Shown: positions 5,537-12,685, counted from the first letter of the stretch. The stretch: 12,685 nt of DNA from Myxococcales bacterium (GCA_022572485.1 JACZVU010000068.1:1-12685); one strand, 5' to 3'. Numbers and translations: made by a program. Notes: generated by a model from the sequence alone, not told the origin.

Positions 5537-7162
5537 GTGAAGCGAGCGGGTGCTGAAGTTCGAATCATCGTCGCGTGGTCCATGGAATCCACGGCACCCG
5601 ATCCGACGTCGGTGCTGCGGCGGCTGGGCCCTGACGCGCGAGTCGAGGTTCTGCACAGCGCCGCCGCGTGCCGTGCTCGATGCCGCGAAGGATCTGTTGA
5701 TCTGATCGTTGCGGAAGCCGCCCTCGGTGCCGAATGCTGGAAGATTCTCGCAGAGTTCGGGCCGGAGGGTCCGCCGGTGATCGTCGTAAACCGCGACGGA
5801 AGTGAGTACGCCGCGCTGGAGGCCTTCAAGAGAGGCGCTGCGGATTGCGTGGTGGCTGGGGAAGAATTCGCGGACGTACTTCCCGTGGTCGCTCTGGAAC
5901 AGGTTCAGCGCTGGCGAGCAGCTCGCGACCAGGGCTTGGCAGAGCGCCGGATCCGCGATCTCGAGAGTTACAACCAGAACATCATCCAGAATTTGAGCAG
6001 CGCGCTGTTGGTGGTCGACCTGGAGGGTAGGATTGTCTTCTCCAACCCGCCCGCTGAGGAAATTCTCGGCGAGAGCGCGGAAGCATTGCGCGGGCGGCTG
6101 ATCTGGCCTTGGTTCGCGGGAATTCCACGGGACGAGATTCACGTCGCGCGCACGCTCAAAACGGGAGAGCGCTTCAAGAGCCTCGAGAGTACCCTCACGC
6201 GAGTCGACGGAACCACGGTTCCCATCGGAATCTCGAGCTCTCCGGTATCCGATGCTGCCGGAAACAAGCTCGGAGCCGTCGCTGTCTTTTCGGACCTCAC
6301 CGAGATCAAGCTCTTGCAGCGCAAGGTTCTGCAGACCGAAAAGATGGCATCGATCGGGCAACTCGCCGCGGGTATCGCGCACGAGATCAACAATCCGATG
6401 GGGTTCATTCACGCGAACCTCTTCCAGATGGCCGAGTACTTGACGGACCTTTGCCGCGTATGGGATGGGGTTGGCGCCCTTCAAGCGACCGTAGCCGCTG
6501 GGGATCTTGCCGACATCCAGCGCAGCTCGGAGGATCTCGCCGCGGCCTCCAAAGAGGTCGACGTCGCTTTCGTGCTCTCCGACTTCGCGAAGGCGATTCG
6601 TGAATCACAGGAGGGTTCCGAACGGATCCGCCACATCGTTAACGACCTGCGCGATTTCTCGCATCGCGATAGCGAACATCCGGTGTTGGCCGACGTCAAC
6701 CAGTTCTTGGATTCGACGGCGGGCATTGTCTGGCCGATGATGAAGCACCTCGTGGTACTCGAGAAAGAGTACGGGGTTCTTCCCGAGGTCTACTGCTATC
6801 CGATGCAACTCCAGCAGGTGTTCATGAATTTGCTGGTCAACGCCTACCAGGCCATCGAGGAGCAGATTGGGGACAGCGGTGAAACCGGGACGATCTGGTT
6901 GCGAACGGAACCCAGGGCGGGCGGTGTGGCGATCATCGTGAAGGACACCGGAGCCGGGATCGCGGCCGAGAATCTGGACCGGATCTTCGATCCGTTTTTC
7001 ACCACCAAGAAGGTAGGGATGGGCACGGGGCTGGGCCTTTCGACCTGTTTCAACATCGTCGAGCGGCACGGCGGCAGCCTCGTGGCGGAAAGCGAGCCCG
7101 GTGTAGAGACTGTGTTCACGGTATGGCTTCCCGGCGCGGATACCGGGAGGTGCGCGGATTGA
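5537..7162 (+). CDS. PAS-domain sensor histidine kinase with degenerate receiver-like N-terminus
   Basis: A cytoplasmic histidine kinase without membrane segments, 541 residues from the GTG at 5537. Residues about 9-130 have the strand-helix rhythm of a receiver, but the acidic pair is absent (IIVAWS), the phosphoacceptor position reads Glu (IVAEAALG, E60), and Thr and Lys are replaced (VIVVNRDG, CVVAGEEF). A PAS domain follows (about 145-258, SALLVVDLEGRIVFSN). The dimerisation domain has the H-box QLAAGIAHEINNPMGF (H282) and a long insertion of roughly 80 residues before the second helix (ERIRHIVNDLRDFS). The ATPase domain shows NLLVNAYQAI (N-box), KDTGAGI, IFDPFFTT and GMGTGLGLS. It overlaps the next gene by four bases. 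Likely partners are that receiver protein and the preceding NtrC-type regulator; the signal is unknown. Confidence 0.92.
   Translation: MKRAGAEVRIIVAWSMESTAPDPTSVLRRLGPDARVEVLHSAAACRARCREGSVDLIVAEAALGAECWKILAEFGPEGPPVIVVNRDGSEYAALEAFKRGAADCVVAGEEFADVLPVVALEQVQRWRAARDQGLAERRIRDLESYNQNIIQNLSSALLVVDLEGRIVFSNPPAEEILGESAEALRGRLIWPWFAGIPRDEIHVARTLKTGERFKSLESTLTRVDGTTVPIGISSSPVSDAAGNKLGAVAVFSDLTEIKLLQRKVLQTEKMASIGQLAAGIAHEINNPMGFIHANLFQMAEYLTDLCRVWDGVGALQATVAAGDLADIQRSSEDLAAASKEVDVAFVLSDFAKAIRESQEGSERIRHIVNDLRDFSHRDSEHPVLADVNQFLDSTAGIVWPMMKHLVVLEKEYGVLPEVYCYPMQLQQVFMNLLVNAYQAIEEQIGDSGETGTIWLRTEPRAGGVAIIVKDTGAGIAAENLDRIFDPFFTTKKVGMGTGLGLSTCFNIVERHGGSLVAESEPGVETVFTVWLPGADTGRCAD
7145..7150 (+). promoter_or_regulatory. 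Ribosome binding site deciding the TTG start of the receiver gene
   Basis: GGGAGG inside the end of the kinase gene lies eight bases before the TTG at 7159. The in-frame ATG at 7123 has no such signal and would sit deeper inside the kinase gene. Confidence 0.65.
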
Positions 7163-7572
7163 CACCCGACGCCGCGAAGAAGCGGCCTACGCTCTTGATC
7201 GTCGATGACGAGGCTCAGATTCTTTCGGCGTTGAAGCGCTCTCTTCGCCGCGAGGGTTATGAGATTGTCGCTGTGGAAAGTGCCGCAGCCGCATTGCGGA
7301 TCCTCGATGAACGCTGCGTGGATGTCATTCTTTCCGACCACAAGATGCCAGGCATGAGCGGCATGCAATTGCTGGCGCGAGCTGCCGAGATCAGACCGGA
7401 TGCCGTTCGAATGCTGATCACGGGTTGGACCCAGGAGATTCCATCCGAGCGGCTCGAGGAGGCCGGGATCTGCGCGCTGATCACGAAGCCGTGGAGTGAC
7501 GCGAAGCTCAAGGCGACCCTGCGCGAGGTGATGGGTGCGGCGCAGGTTTCTAGTCCGCGGGAAGGCGGCTGA
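7159..7572 (+). CDS. Stand-alone response regulator receiver protein (KPW type)
   Basis: A 137-residue protein that is one receiver domain with no output domain. The acidic pair is D16/D17 (LLIVDDE), phosphoacceptor D60 lies in LSDHKMPGMSG, followed by T88 (LITGW) and K110 (ITKPW). The SDHKMPGMSG plus KPW pattern is that of receivers usually joined to HD-GYP domains (RpfG type), but here the protein ends soon after the last receiver helix. The chosen TTG overlaps the kinase stop codon (TTGA) and has a good ribosome binding site, implying translational coupling. It probably takes phosphate from the adjacent kinase, as a phosphorelay intermediate, sink or single-domain effector. Its last 23 bases overlap the end of the convergent membrane protein gene. 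Confidence 0.9.
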   Translation: MTPDAAKKRPTLLIVDDEAQILSALKRSLRREGYEIVAVESAAAALRILDERCVDVILSDHKMPGMSGMQLLARAAEIRPDAVRMLITGWTQEIPSERLEEAGICALITKPWSDAKLKATLREVMGAAQVSSPREGG

Positions 7573-8839
7573 GATACTCCAGATCGGTCTTCTGGCTATT
7601 CTTTGCGCCGATGAGCAACACGCGGTAGCGAAGGTTGCGGCCGCGGGTGTAGTAGATCCTTCCCTTCCCGGCAAAGCCGAGTTCATAAATCGAGAGCTGT
7701 GGCGGTAGGCCGCCCACCTTGCGCCGGATCGAAGCGAGTTCGGAGTCGTCTGCGAGACGTTTGATTCCCTCTTCGGCCTTGAGTTTCATGGTCTCATCGC
7801 GCAGAGAGATCATGTCTTGGATCACGCGATCGTCGAACTCCACGATCCGGTAGAGGGTGCGGAGCCGTCGGGTGAGCTGTTCGACTGCCCGGGTGCGGCC
7901 TCCGCCGCGGCCTTCGCGGGTGTTCTTGGACGCCGTCTTCAGGCGAACCTGGAGGTCCTGGATCTCCTCTTCTTTGGTATCGAGGTCGCTGCTCGCCTCT
8001 TCGAGCAGGTCTTCCAGCGCTTGCCTTTCCTGATCGAGCTCGATCGATCGTGCAGCCGAGCGTCGCAGCTCGGTCTCTCGGTCCGCGAGGTCCGAGAGCT
8101 TTCCGCGCAGAACCTGCCTTTCGCGCTGAAGCTCTCGGATTTCTTCGGCTTGTGCGTACTCGGCGGGCTCGATCTTGCCCAAGTGCTCGCGCACTTCTTT
8201 GAGCTCTTCTCCGATGGCTGCCGCGCGCTTCGCTGTCGCATCTCGCGCGGCGAGCGTGGCTTCGAGAAGCCGGCTTTCGCGTGCGGTAACCGCGCGATTG
8301 TAGAAGAAGAGGGAGGTGATCAGGATCGTGCCGTAGCTCACCAACATCGCAATCGCGAGGGCTCCCGTTGGCGGGACCGAAACCTCGAGTGAATAGCTGG
8401 CTGGGAGCAGTCGGACCGCTTCCTTCAGGCTAGCGACTGGGTCGAGCGTTTCCGGTGCCGGGATGAAGCGATCTTCGAGGTAGAGGGGCGTGATGCCATC
8501 GGCGCCGTAGACGTGGATGCTGATGCGCGCCTCCCCGAGTCGGACCCACCGGGAGGACTGCAGCAGCTCCTGGATTCGAAACTGGATCTGTGAAATGATG
8601 GGGCCGTCCGCGGGACTGACGCGTAGTGCGCGTTCGATCTGGCCCGCGAAGTGGCGCTGGAGCATGATCTCGGTCACGTCCAGGCTCACGACGTAGACCG
8701 CCGCAAAGGCGAAGATCGACAAGCCGATGATCCGGAACGACCTCAGACCGTCGAGGGCCATCGCGCCCGGCTCGGCGGCCGATCGGGGGAATAAACCCGA
8801 TTTTGCCGGTACCGTCTCCGCCATTGGTTCGTAGAGCAT
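7550..8839 (-). CDS. Two-TM coiled-coil membrane protein with C-terminal RelE/ParE-like domain
   Basis: A 429-residue protein not recognised as a named family. A short cytoplasmic N-terminus leads to TM1 (about 37-57), an extracytoplasmic region of about 100 residues (58-156) that could be a small sensor, and TM2 (about 157-180). A long charged coiled coil follows (about 185-310), then a Gly/Arg linker (GRGGGR). Residues 325-425 read like a RelE/ParE-fold domain: RIVEFDDRVIQDMISL with a helix pair, YELGFAGKGRIYYTRG, YRVLLIGAKNSQKTDLEYL. The pattern of R-I-Y-Y on one strand, a hydrophobic strand and then K-x-S-Q-K-x-D-L is characteristic of that superfamily. No antitoxin gene is adjacent. It could be a sensor or scaffold that uses the fold for RNA or protein binding rather than a toxin. 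The start is uncertain: ATG 8839, 8824 or 8761, none with a strong ribosome binding site. Confidence 0.8.
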   Translation of the reverse strand: MLYEPMAETVPAKSGLFPRSAAEPGAMALDGLRSFRIIGLSIFAFAAVYVVSLDVTEIMLQRHFAGQIERALRVSPADGPIISQIQFRIQELLQSSRWVRLGEARISIHVYGADGITPLYLEDRFIPAPETLDPVASLKEAVRLLPASYSLEVSVPPTGALAIAMLVSYGTILITSLFFYNRAVTARESRLLEATLAARDATAKRAAAIGEELKEVREHLGKIEPAEYAQAEEIRELQRERQVLRGKLSDLADRETELRRSAARSIELDQERQALEDLLEEASSDLDTKEEEIQDLQVRLKTASKNTREGRGGGRTRAVEQLTRRLRTLYRIVEFDDRVIQDMISLRDETMKLKAEEGIKRLADDSELASIRRKVGGLPPQLSIYELGFAGKGRIYYTRGRNLRYRVLLIGAKNSQKTDLEYLSRLPAD

Positions 8840-8981
8840 ACCGTTCGAGGCCTGGCCCCCAAGGGCTCAGCTCGATTTCGCGGGCTCGCACGAAAAGGAA
8901 ATCAATAGCTTAAGGCTGCAGTTGCAGGTAGCTCGAGCACCCTGCCGCACTCGGCGGGCTAGTATCCGCGCCACCTTGAGA

Positions 8982-9755
8982 GTGGTGGATCTCGACCGCG
9001 ATATGCGTGACGTCGTTCCGACCGGGACGACCCGCGACAGCGAGTATCTCTTCGATCGGATGACGCGGCGTACCTTGGACCTCACCCGGCCGGGTTGCGG
9101 AACACGGCTGTTGGACGTCGCCAGCGGATTCGGTCAGGACGCGATTGCGCTCTCTCGGCGGGGTGCGCGAGCGGTTGGCACAGAGCCGTCCCGGCGGATG
9201 TTGGGCCTCGCACGCTTGCAATCCGAGAGAGCCGCCTGCCGCCTGCCGAGCTGGGTTCGCAGCTGGTCTGACGCATTGCCGTTTCGAGACGGCAGCTTCG
9301 ACGGGGTGATTTGCAAAGGATCCCTCGATCACTTTGACCGGCCGCTCGAAGCGATCGCTGAAATGGCCCGGGTGACCCGTTGCGAAGGGCGGGTGGTGCT
9401 CGCGATTGCCAACTTCGAGTCGCTTTCTTGTCGCGTGGCCCGCGGGCTCGATTCCTTCAAGGAAGGTTGGCTCGGGCGCTCGCTTCCGCGCGGGCGGCGC
9501 CACTACGACGTTCCGAGCGATCACTTTACACGCTACGAGATCGAGTTGATGCGCGAGCAGGCCCGCGAGTCACTGGAGATCGACCTCGTCGAGGGGATTT
9601 CGATGGCGTGGGGAATGCCTGGCTGGTCGCGATCGGTGGATCGGCTCCCTGTTCCCCTGGCTCAGTTGACCCTGAATGGGCTGGACCGCATGGCGCGGGT
9701 GCTGCCCGGACTGTCCGATGTCGTCATCCTGATGGGCCGACCCAGGCGTGCTTGA
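8982..9755 (+). CDS. Class I SAM-dependent methyltransferase (type 11-like)
   Basis: A predicted S-adenosylmethionine methyltransferase of about 257 residues. Motif I reads LLDVASGFGQD (about 43-53; the usual DxGxGxG is here DVASGFG). The acidic residue after strand 2 is in VGTEPS (E68). SDALPFRDGSFDGVICKGSLDHFDRP (about 96-121) matches the strand 4 region, and VTRCEGRVVLAIANF the post-II region. The C-terminal third probably contacts the substrate. The frame is open from a TTG at 8922; GTG 8982, GTG 8985 and ATG 9003 are all plausible, and the conserved-looking part begins near VVDLDRD. It is divergent from the membrane protein gene. Its end overlaps the convergent glycosyltransferase gene by 94 bp. 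The neighbours suggest a role in glycan or lipid methylation, but the substrate is not readable. Confidence 0.87.
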   Translation: MVDLDRDMRDVVPTGTTRDSEYLFDRMTRRTLDLTRPGCGTRLLDVASGFGQDAIALSRRGARAVGTEPSRRMLGLARLQSERAACRLPSWVRSWSDALPFRDGSFDGVICKGSLDHFDRPLEAIAEMARVTRCEGRVVLAIANFESLSCRVARGLDSFKEGWLGRSLPRGRRHYDVPSDHFTRYEIELMREQARESLEIDLVEGISMAWGMPGWSRSVDRLPVPLAQLTLNGLDRMARVLPGLSDVVILMGRPRRA

Positions 9756-11062
9756 AAGTCCTCGATGAATTCCGCGTAGGCCCCTGCGGTCGCGCGTGCG
9801 ACCCGCGGCCACGCATAGGCTTCGCTGACGCGAACGCTCCCGCGCTTGCCGAGCAGGGTGCGGGTTTCTGGTCGCGTCATCAGATCTGTGATCGCGGAAG
9901 CGAGCGCGCTGGGTTCCTCCGGTGGCACGAGTACTCCTCCAGCGGCCGCGCCGAGCACTTCCGTCAGAGCCCCCGCCGCACAGGCGACCACTGGGGTTCC
10001 GCACGCCATTGCCTCGACGGCGGGCAGTCCGAACCCCTCGTAGCGAGAGGGCACGACCACGAGCGAGGCGCGCTGGTAGCGCCGGACGAGTTCGGCGCTG
10101 TCGATTCGACCCGTGATATGAAGGCGGTCCGCGCAGCCGAGTTGCCGAGCTCGTTCACGTGCGGGGTTTTTCGGATGATCGTCATCGACGAGGGTGAGCC
10201 GGAGGTGGTGTGGGAGTTGTGCGAGCGATTCGATGAGATTTCCGATGCCTTTGTTGGGATCGGAAGCTCGGCCCACGCAGAGGATTTCGTCCACGTTCCT
10301 TTCGGCGCCGGGCGCGGGATGAAAGAGTTCTGTGTCTACGCCATTGGCAACCATCCGGATTCGCTCGGCCGGGACGCGAAAATCCCGACGGATCTCGCGA
10401 GCGCTCGCCGTGGAAGACGTGAAGAGACCGTCCAGCCTCCGAGCCACGAACCCCTGCATGGCGACCGGGTAGAAGCCCATCGTTCCGATGGCCTCTCGAA
10501 GGCTCTCGTCGCGCTCGAAGGATGCGCGTCGGTCGACCGTGAGGGGATGGTGGACTGTGGACACGACTGGAATGCCGAGCTTTCGAATCCCGAGAATTCC
10601 GTAACCCAGGCATTGGACATCGTGGAGGATGTCGTAATGAATTCCCGAGCGCAGTCGAGCAGCAACTTCACGAAATGCACGCACGCTGAAGGCCAGGGGC
10701 TCCGGCAGAAAGCCTAGATAACTGGCGGCGAGTTCATAGAAGTTCAGCGGTTCAAAGATTTGCAGCGGGCGAGGCTGGGGGATGAAGTGGCGACGCTCCC
10801 GGAGGAACCACTTTCCCCAGAATTGCTCGTTGGGTATGGCGGTTACGGAGTTCACGAATGGCATCGGATCCGGATACGGCGGACCTACCAGCACATCGAC
10901 CTGGTGGCCAAGGCGGGCGAGCTCGCGGGTGAGAAACCAGAGGTATACCCCCTGACCCCCGCAGCACATGTTTCCGCGGTACGCGATGAAGCAAATCCGA
11001 AGCGGCGATCTCGGGTGGAAATCGGATGCTTTGTTCGGAAGGTTGGGTTGCGTATTTTTCAC
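9662..11062 (-). CDS. Glycosyltransferase family 4 (GT-B fold)
   Basis: A predicted retaining glycosyltransferase that moves a sugar from a nucleotide donor to an acceptor at the inner face of the membrane. The N-terminal acceptor domain shows LRICFIAYRGN and the Gly-rich loop GGQGVYLWFLTRELARLGHQVDV (about 35-57). The C-terminal donor domain shows VANGVDTELFHP (238-249), ILCVGRASDPNKGIGNLIESL (260-280) and the EX7E motif in YEGFGLPAVE (E342, E350). The GTG at 11062 begins one base after the stop of the upstream methyltransferase gene, so the two are one transcription unit. The last 30 residues, after EFIEDF, do not look like part of the fold and lie wholly over the end of the convergent methyltransferase gene. 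The sequence is clearly similar to the partial glycosyltransferase upstream. Sugar and acceptor are unknown. Confidence 0.92.
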   Translation of the reverse strand: MKNTQPNLPNKASDFHPRSPLRICFIAYRGNMCCGGQGVYLWFLTRELARLGHQVDVLVGPPYPDPMPFVNSVTAIPNEQFWGKWFLRERRHFIPQPRPLQIFEPLNFYELAASYLGFLPEPLAFSVRAFREVAARLRSGIHYDILHDVQCLGYGILGIRKLGIPVVSTVHHPLTVDRRASFERDESLREAIGTMGFYPVAMQGFVARRLDGLFTSSTASAREIRRDFRVPAERIRMVANGVDTELFHPAPGAERNVDEILCVGRASDPNKGIGNLIESLAQLPHHLRLTLVDDDHPKNPARERARQLGCADRLHITGRIDSAELVRRYQRASLVVVPSRYEGFGLPAVEAMACGTPVVACAAGALTEVLGAAAGGVLVPPEEPSALASAITDLMTRPETRTLLGKRGSVRVSEAYAWPRVARATAGAYAEFIEDFQARLGRPIRMTTSDSPGSTRAMRSSPFRVN

Positions 11063-11063
11063 A

Positions 11064-11786
11064 TCAGTGGCTCTGATTTGCGTAGGGGGAGCGCTTTTCG
11101 GCGTAGAGAATCAGGCTCTTTGGAAAACAATAGTTGAGCACTCCCTCCAGCCGCGTCAGAAAGCGCGATTTCGTGGCGAGCAACAAGAAGCGCCGGTAGA
11201 GCTGCACGAGCGCATTTTCGTCGGCCCGCGGCAAGCCTGCGATGGAGCGGAGTACCCAATAGGGGGTGTGTAGCGCGTGGGCGAATCCGACTCCGACCGT
11301 TGTCAGCCCGGCCTCCGCCAACCCGAGCGCAAGCTGTCGCGGCTGAAAAATGCGGATGTGGCCACCCGGAGATTCGAAGTAGTCGTCGCCTACGCGCAGG
11401 TAGAGATTTTCGCTCGTGGCGGTCGGGATCGTGACGGCCAGGCAACCACCGGGCCTCATGACCCGAGCCAGCTCGCGGGCGGCTCCCCGGTAATCGTGAA
11501 CGTGTTCCATGACCTCGGAGCAGATGACCTTGTCGAATGTTTCATCCGCAAACGGGAGCCGAAGCGCGTTTCCGTGAACCAGCGCAGCCAGACGGCCGCA
11601 CTTGGCAGCGCGCTGTCGCAGGTTGTCCGCGCTGCTCTGGAGCGCGGCGCGATCGAGGTCGAGACCGACGACGTGAGCGCCGCGTTCCAGAGCACCAAAG
11701 CAATGCCGCCCCTCACCGCAACCCGCGTCGAGGAGTTTCTCGCCAGAGCGAACCTTAAGTCGCTCGAGATCGACGGTGAGCAGCAC
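11064..11786 (-). CDS. Class I SAM-dependent methyltransferase in a glycan operon
   Basis: A 240-residue predicted methyltransferase. Motif I is KLLDAGCGEGRHCF (17-30). Post-motif I is VVGLDLDRAAL (39-49), with GNALRLPFADETFDKVICSEVMEHVHDY (72-99) and ARELARVMRPGGCLAVTIP (103-121) after it. These match the Methyltransf_11/UbiE-like fold, with DYFESPGGHIRIFQPRQL as a possible substrate-side segment. The frame is open upstream to 12059, but that part overlaps the previous gene and lacks homology-like sequence. The GTG at 11786 has GAGG nine bases upstream and gives a normal family N-terminus. It overlaps the preceding glycosyltransferase gene by 32 bp and abuts the next with one spacer base, so the three are probably co-translated. 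It likely methylates a sugar, polyprenyl-linked or lipid intermediate made by its neighbours; this is an inference from context. Confidence 0.9.
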   Translation of the reverse strand: MLLTVDLERLKVRSGEKLLDAGCGEGRHCFGALERGAHVVGLDLDRAALQSSADNLRQRAAKCGRLAALVHGNALRLPFADETFDKVICSEVMEHVHDYRGAARELARVMRPGGCLAVTIPTATSENLYLRVGDDYFESPGGHIRIFQPRQLALGLAEAGLTTVGVGFAHALHTPYWVLRSIAGLPRADENALVQLYRRFLLLATKSRFLTRLEGVLNYCFPKSLILYAEKRSPYANQSH

Positions 11787-12685
11787 GAATCGTTTCCTCG
11801 AAAACTGTGGCGAGTTCCGTGGCGGCCTCACTCCAGCGGAACGTGCGCTGGATTCGCCGGCGCGCGTTGCGGCCCATCTGGCTCGCGCGTCCGGGCTCGG
11901 ACAAGATATCGGCGATTGCTCTCGCCATGGCGCGCGCATCTCGCGGCGGGACCAGGCAACCGGCTTTGCCATCGCTGCCCACGACTTCGGGGAGTGCGCC
12001 CACCGCGTTGGCGACCACCGGCAATCCGCATGCCATCGCCTCGCTGGCCGGAAATCCAAACCCCTCGAAGAAAGATGGGACCAGCGCGATTCGCGCGGTT
12101 GAATACTGCTCGACGAGTTCGCCGACCGCGAGCATCCGATCGACGATTGTCACGCGTTTCTCGAGTCCGTAGCGGCGGATCGTTCGAGGTACCAGGCCGT
12201 CCTTCGGAATTCGTCCGTCGATGATCTTCAAGCGCACGCTGTCGGGCAGGAGCGTGAGCGCCTCGAGCATCGTGCCGATGCCCTTCTTTCGGTCTTCGGT
12301 CCGCCCGACGAAGAGGAGGTCTTGTCGTTTTTCGACGCCATCGATTGGCCGGAACGTCTCCGCATCGGTTCCGTTGTAGACCACGGAAATGTCTTTCTCA
12401 GGAATGCCGAAGTAGCGCTCGATCGCCGCCCGCGATGCCTGGCTGACGGTGACGATCTTGTCGAGCCGCGGCGCCACGCGTTGTTGCATCCACAGTGGGA
12501 AGTAGAGCGTTCGTTTGATGCGCTTCGACAGGCGTCGATCGATTGCAAAATCGGCTTTGCGGTCGATGTGGAGCGGGTGGTGGATCACGGAAACCACGGG
12601 CACCCCCATGGCTCGAATGCCGAGCAAGCCCCAACTCAGAGATTGGTTGTCGAAGACGATGTCGAAGCGATGGCGCTCCTGGAAC
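11755..12685 (-). CDS. Glycosyltransferase family 4 (partial, 5' end beyond the window)
   Basis: 309 residues are visible; the frame stays open to the right edge (FQERHRFDIVFDNQSLSW...), so the N-terminal part of the acceptor domain is missing. A TTG at 12627 is an internal codon, not the start: the same segment aligns with the middle of the other glycosyltransferase (SWGLLGIRAMGVPVVSVIHHPLHIDRKADF against GYGILGIRKLGIPVVSTVHHPLTVDRRASF). The donor domain shows VVYNGTDAETFRP, LLFVGRTEDRKKGIGTMLEAL and the EX7E motif in FEGFGFPASE. The family role is transfer of a sugar from a nucleotide donor. It is the first visible gene of the leftward operon and overlaps the next gene by 32 bp. It is a paralogue of the gene at 9662-11062, perhaps acting on consecutive steps of the same glycan. 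Confidence 0.9.
   Translation of the reverse strand, partial: FQERHRFDIVFDNQSLSWGLLGIRAMGVPVVSVIHHPLHIDRKADFAIDRRLSKRIKRTLYFPLWMQQRVAPRLDKIVTVSQASRAAIERYFGIPEKDISVVYNGTDAETFRPIDGVEKRQDLLFVGRTEDRKKGIGTMLEALTLLPDSVRLKIIDGRIPKDGLVPRTIRRYGLEKRVTIVDRMLAVGELVEQYSTARIALVPSFFEGFGFPASEAMACGLPVVANAVGALPEVVGSDGKAGCLVPPRDARAMARAIADILSEPGRASQMGRNARRRIQRTFRWSEAATELATVFEETIRAAHRRSRAT
11796..11799 (-). promoter_or_regulatory. Ribosome binding site deciding the methyltransferase start
   Basis: On the minus strand GAGG, in the context CGAGGAAA, lies nine bases before the GTG at 11786 and within the end of the upstream glycosyltransferase gene. It supports the short start over the long upstream-open frame. Confidence 0.6.

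Noticed and set aside
5492..6484. Minus-strand open frame of 330 codons inside the kinase gene
   Set aside because: Antisense to the PAS and dimerisation regions; composition looks like a reverse-complement artefact.
9176..9192. TTGGCACAG inside the first methyltransferase gene as a sigma-54 promoter
   Set aside because: There is no GC element at -12 and it is within coding sequence.
9380..10717. Long plus-strand open frame (445 codons) opposite the glycosyltransferase gene
   Set aside because: It lies antisense to a gene with clear GT4 motifs, its translation has no recognisable domain, and long mirror frames are expected in GC-rich DNA.
11277..12224. Plus-strand open frame of 315 codons opposite the methyltransferase and partial glycosyltransferase genes
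   Set aside because: Arg/Pro-rich composition with no motif; it is a shadow of two well-supported genes.

Overview
This is a GC-rich chromosomal segment that looks like a motile, flagellated deltaproteobacterium in the broad sense (Myxococcota, Desulfobacterota or a relative). The lineage is an inference. It rests on the receiver start MPKTILLADDSVTIQKVV, on two NtrC-type sigma-54 activators beside a FliA-type sigma factor, on PP2C and two-component signalling genes packed together, and on frequent GTG/TTG starts. No RNA gene, insertion sequence, CRISPR array or phage gene was seen.

Left part (1-3866), regulation. A receiver-domain gene runs off the left edge on the minus strand. A PP2C serine/threonine phosphatase (315-1049, +) converges on fliA (1086-1850, -). 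Upstream of fliA a 396-bp gap without a protein gene holds what reads as a complete sigma-54 control region: a -24/-12 promoter (1942-1958), a full-consensus IHF site with its A-tract (2030-2054), and two near-identical dyad-like repeats 42 bp apart (about 2140-2197) that could be enhancer sites. The next gene upstream on the same strand (2247-3866) encodes an NtrC-family activator, the obvious candidate to act on this promoter. Its sigma-54 contact loop reads GAFTNA instead of GAFTGA.

Middle part (3865-7572), a plus-strand two-component cluster. It contains a second, divergent NtrC-family activator with an intact GAFTGA, a PAS histidine kinase with a degenerate receiver-like N-terminus, and a stand-alone receiver protein whose TTG start overlaps the kinase stop codon. 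The two activator reading frames start on the same CATG palindrome, so at least one start may lie further inside.

Right part (7550-12685), membrane and glycan genes. A two-TM, long coiled-coil protein ends in a domain that looks like a RelE/ParE-fold toxin; this is the most unusual architecture in the window. A divergent SAM methyltransferase follows on the plus strand. A minus-strand operon then runs leftward from the right edge: glycosyltransferase 4 (partial), SAM methyltransferase, glycosyltransferase 4. Its two glycosyltransferases are clear paralogues. This looks like part of a surface polysaccharide or glycan-modification locus, though the product cannot be named.

Working model: the activator encoded at 2247-3866 drives fliA from a sigma-54/IHF promoter, and FliA then drives late flagellar genes elsewhere. 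The kinase, receiver protein and second activator would feed another signal into the same sigma-54 network.
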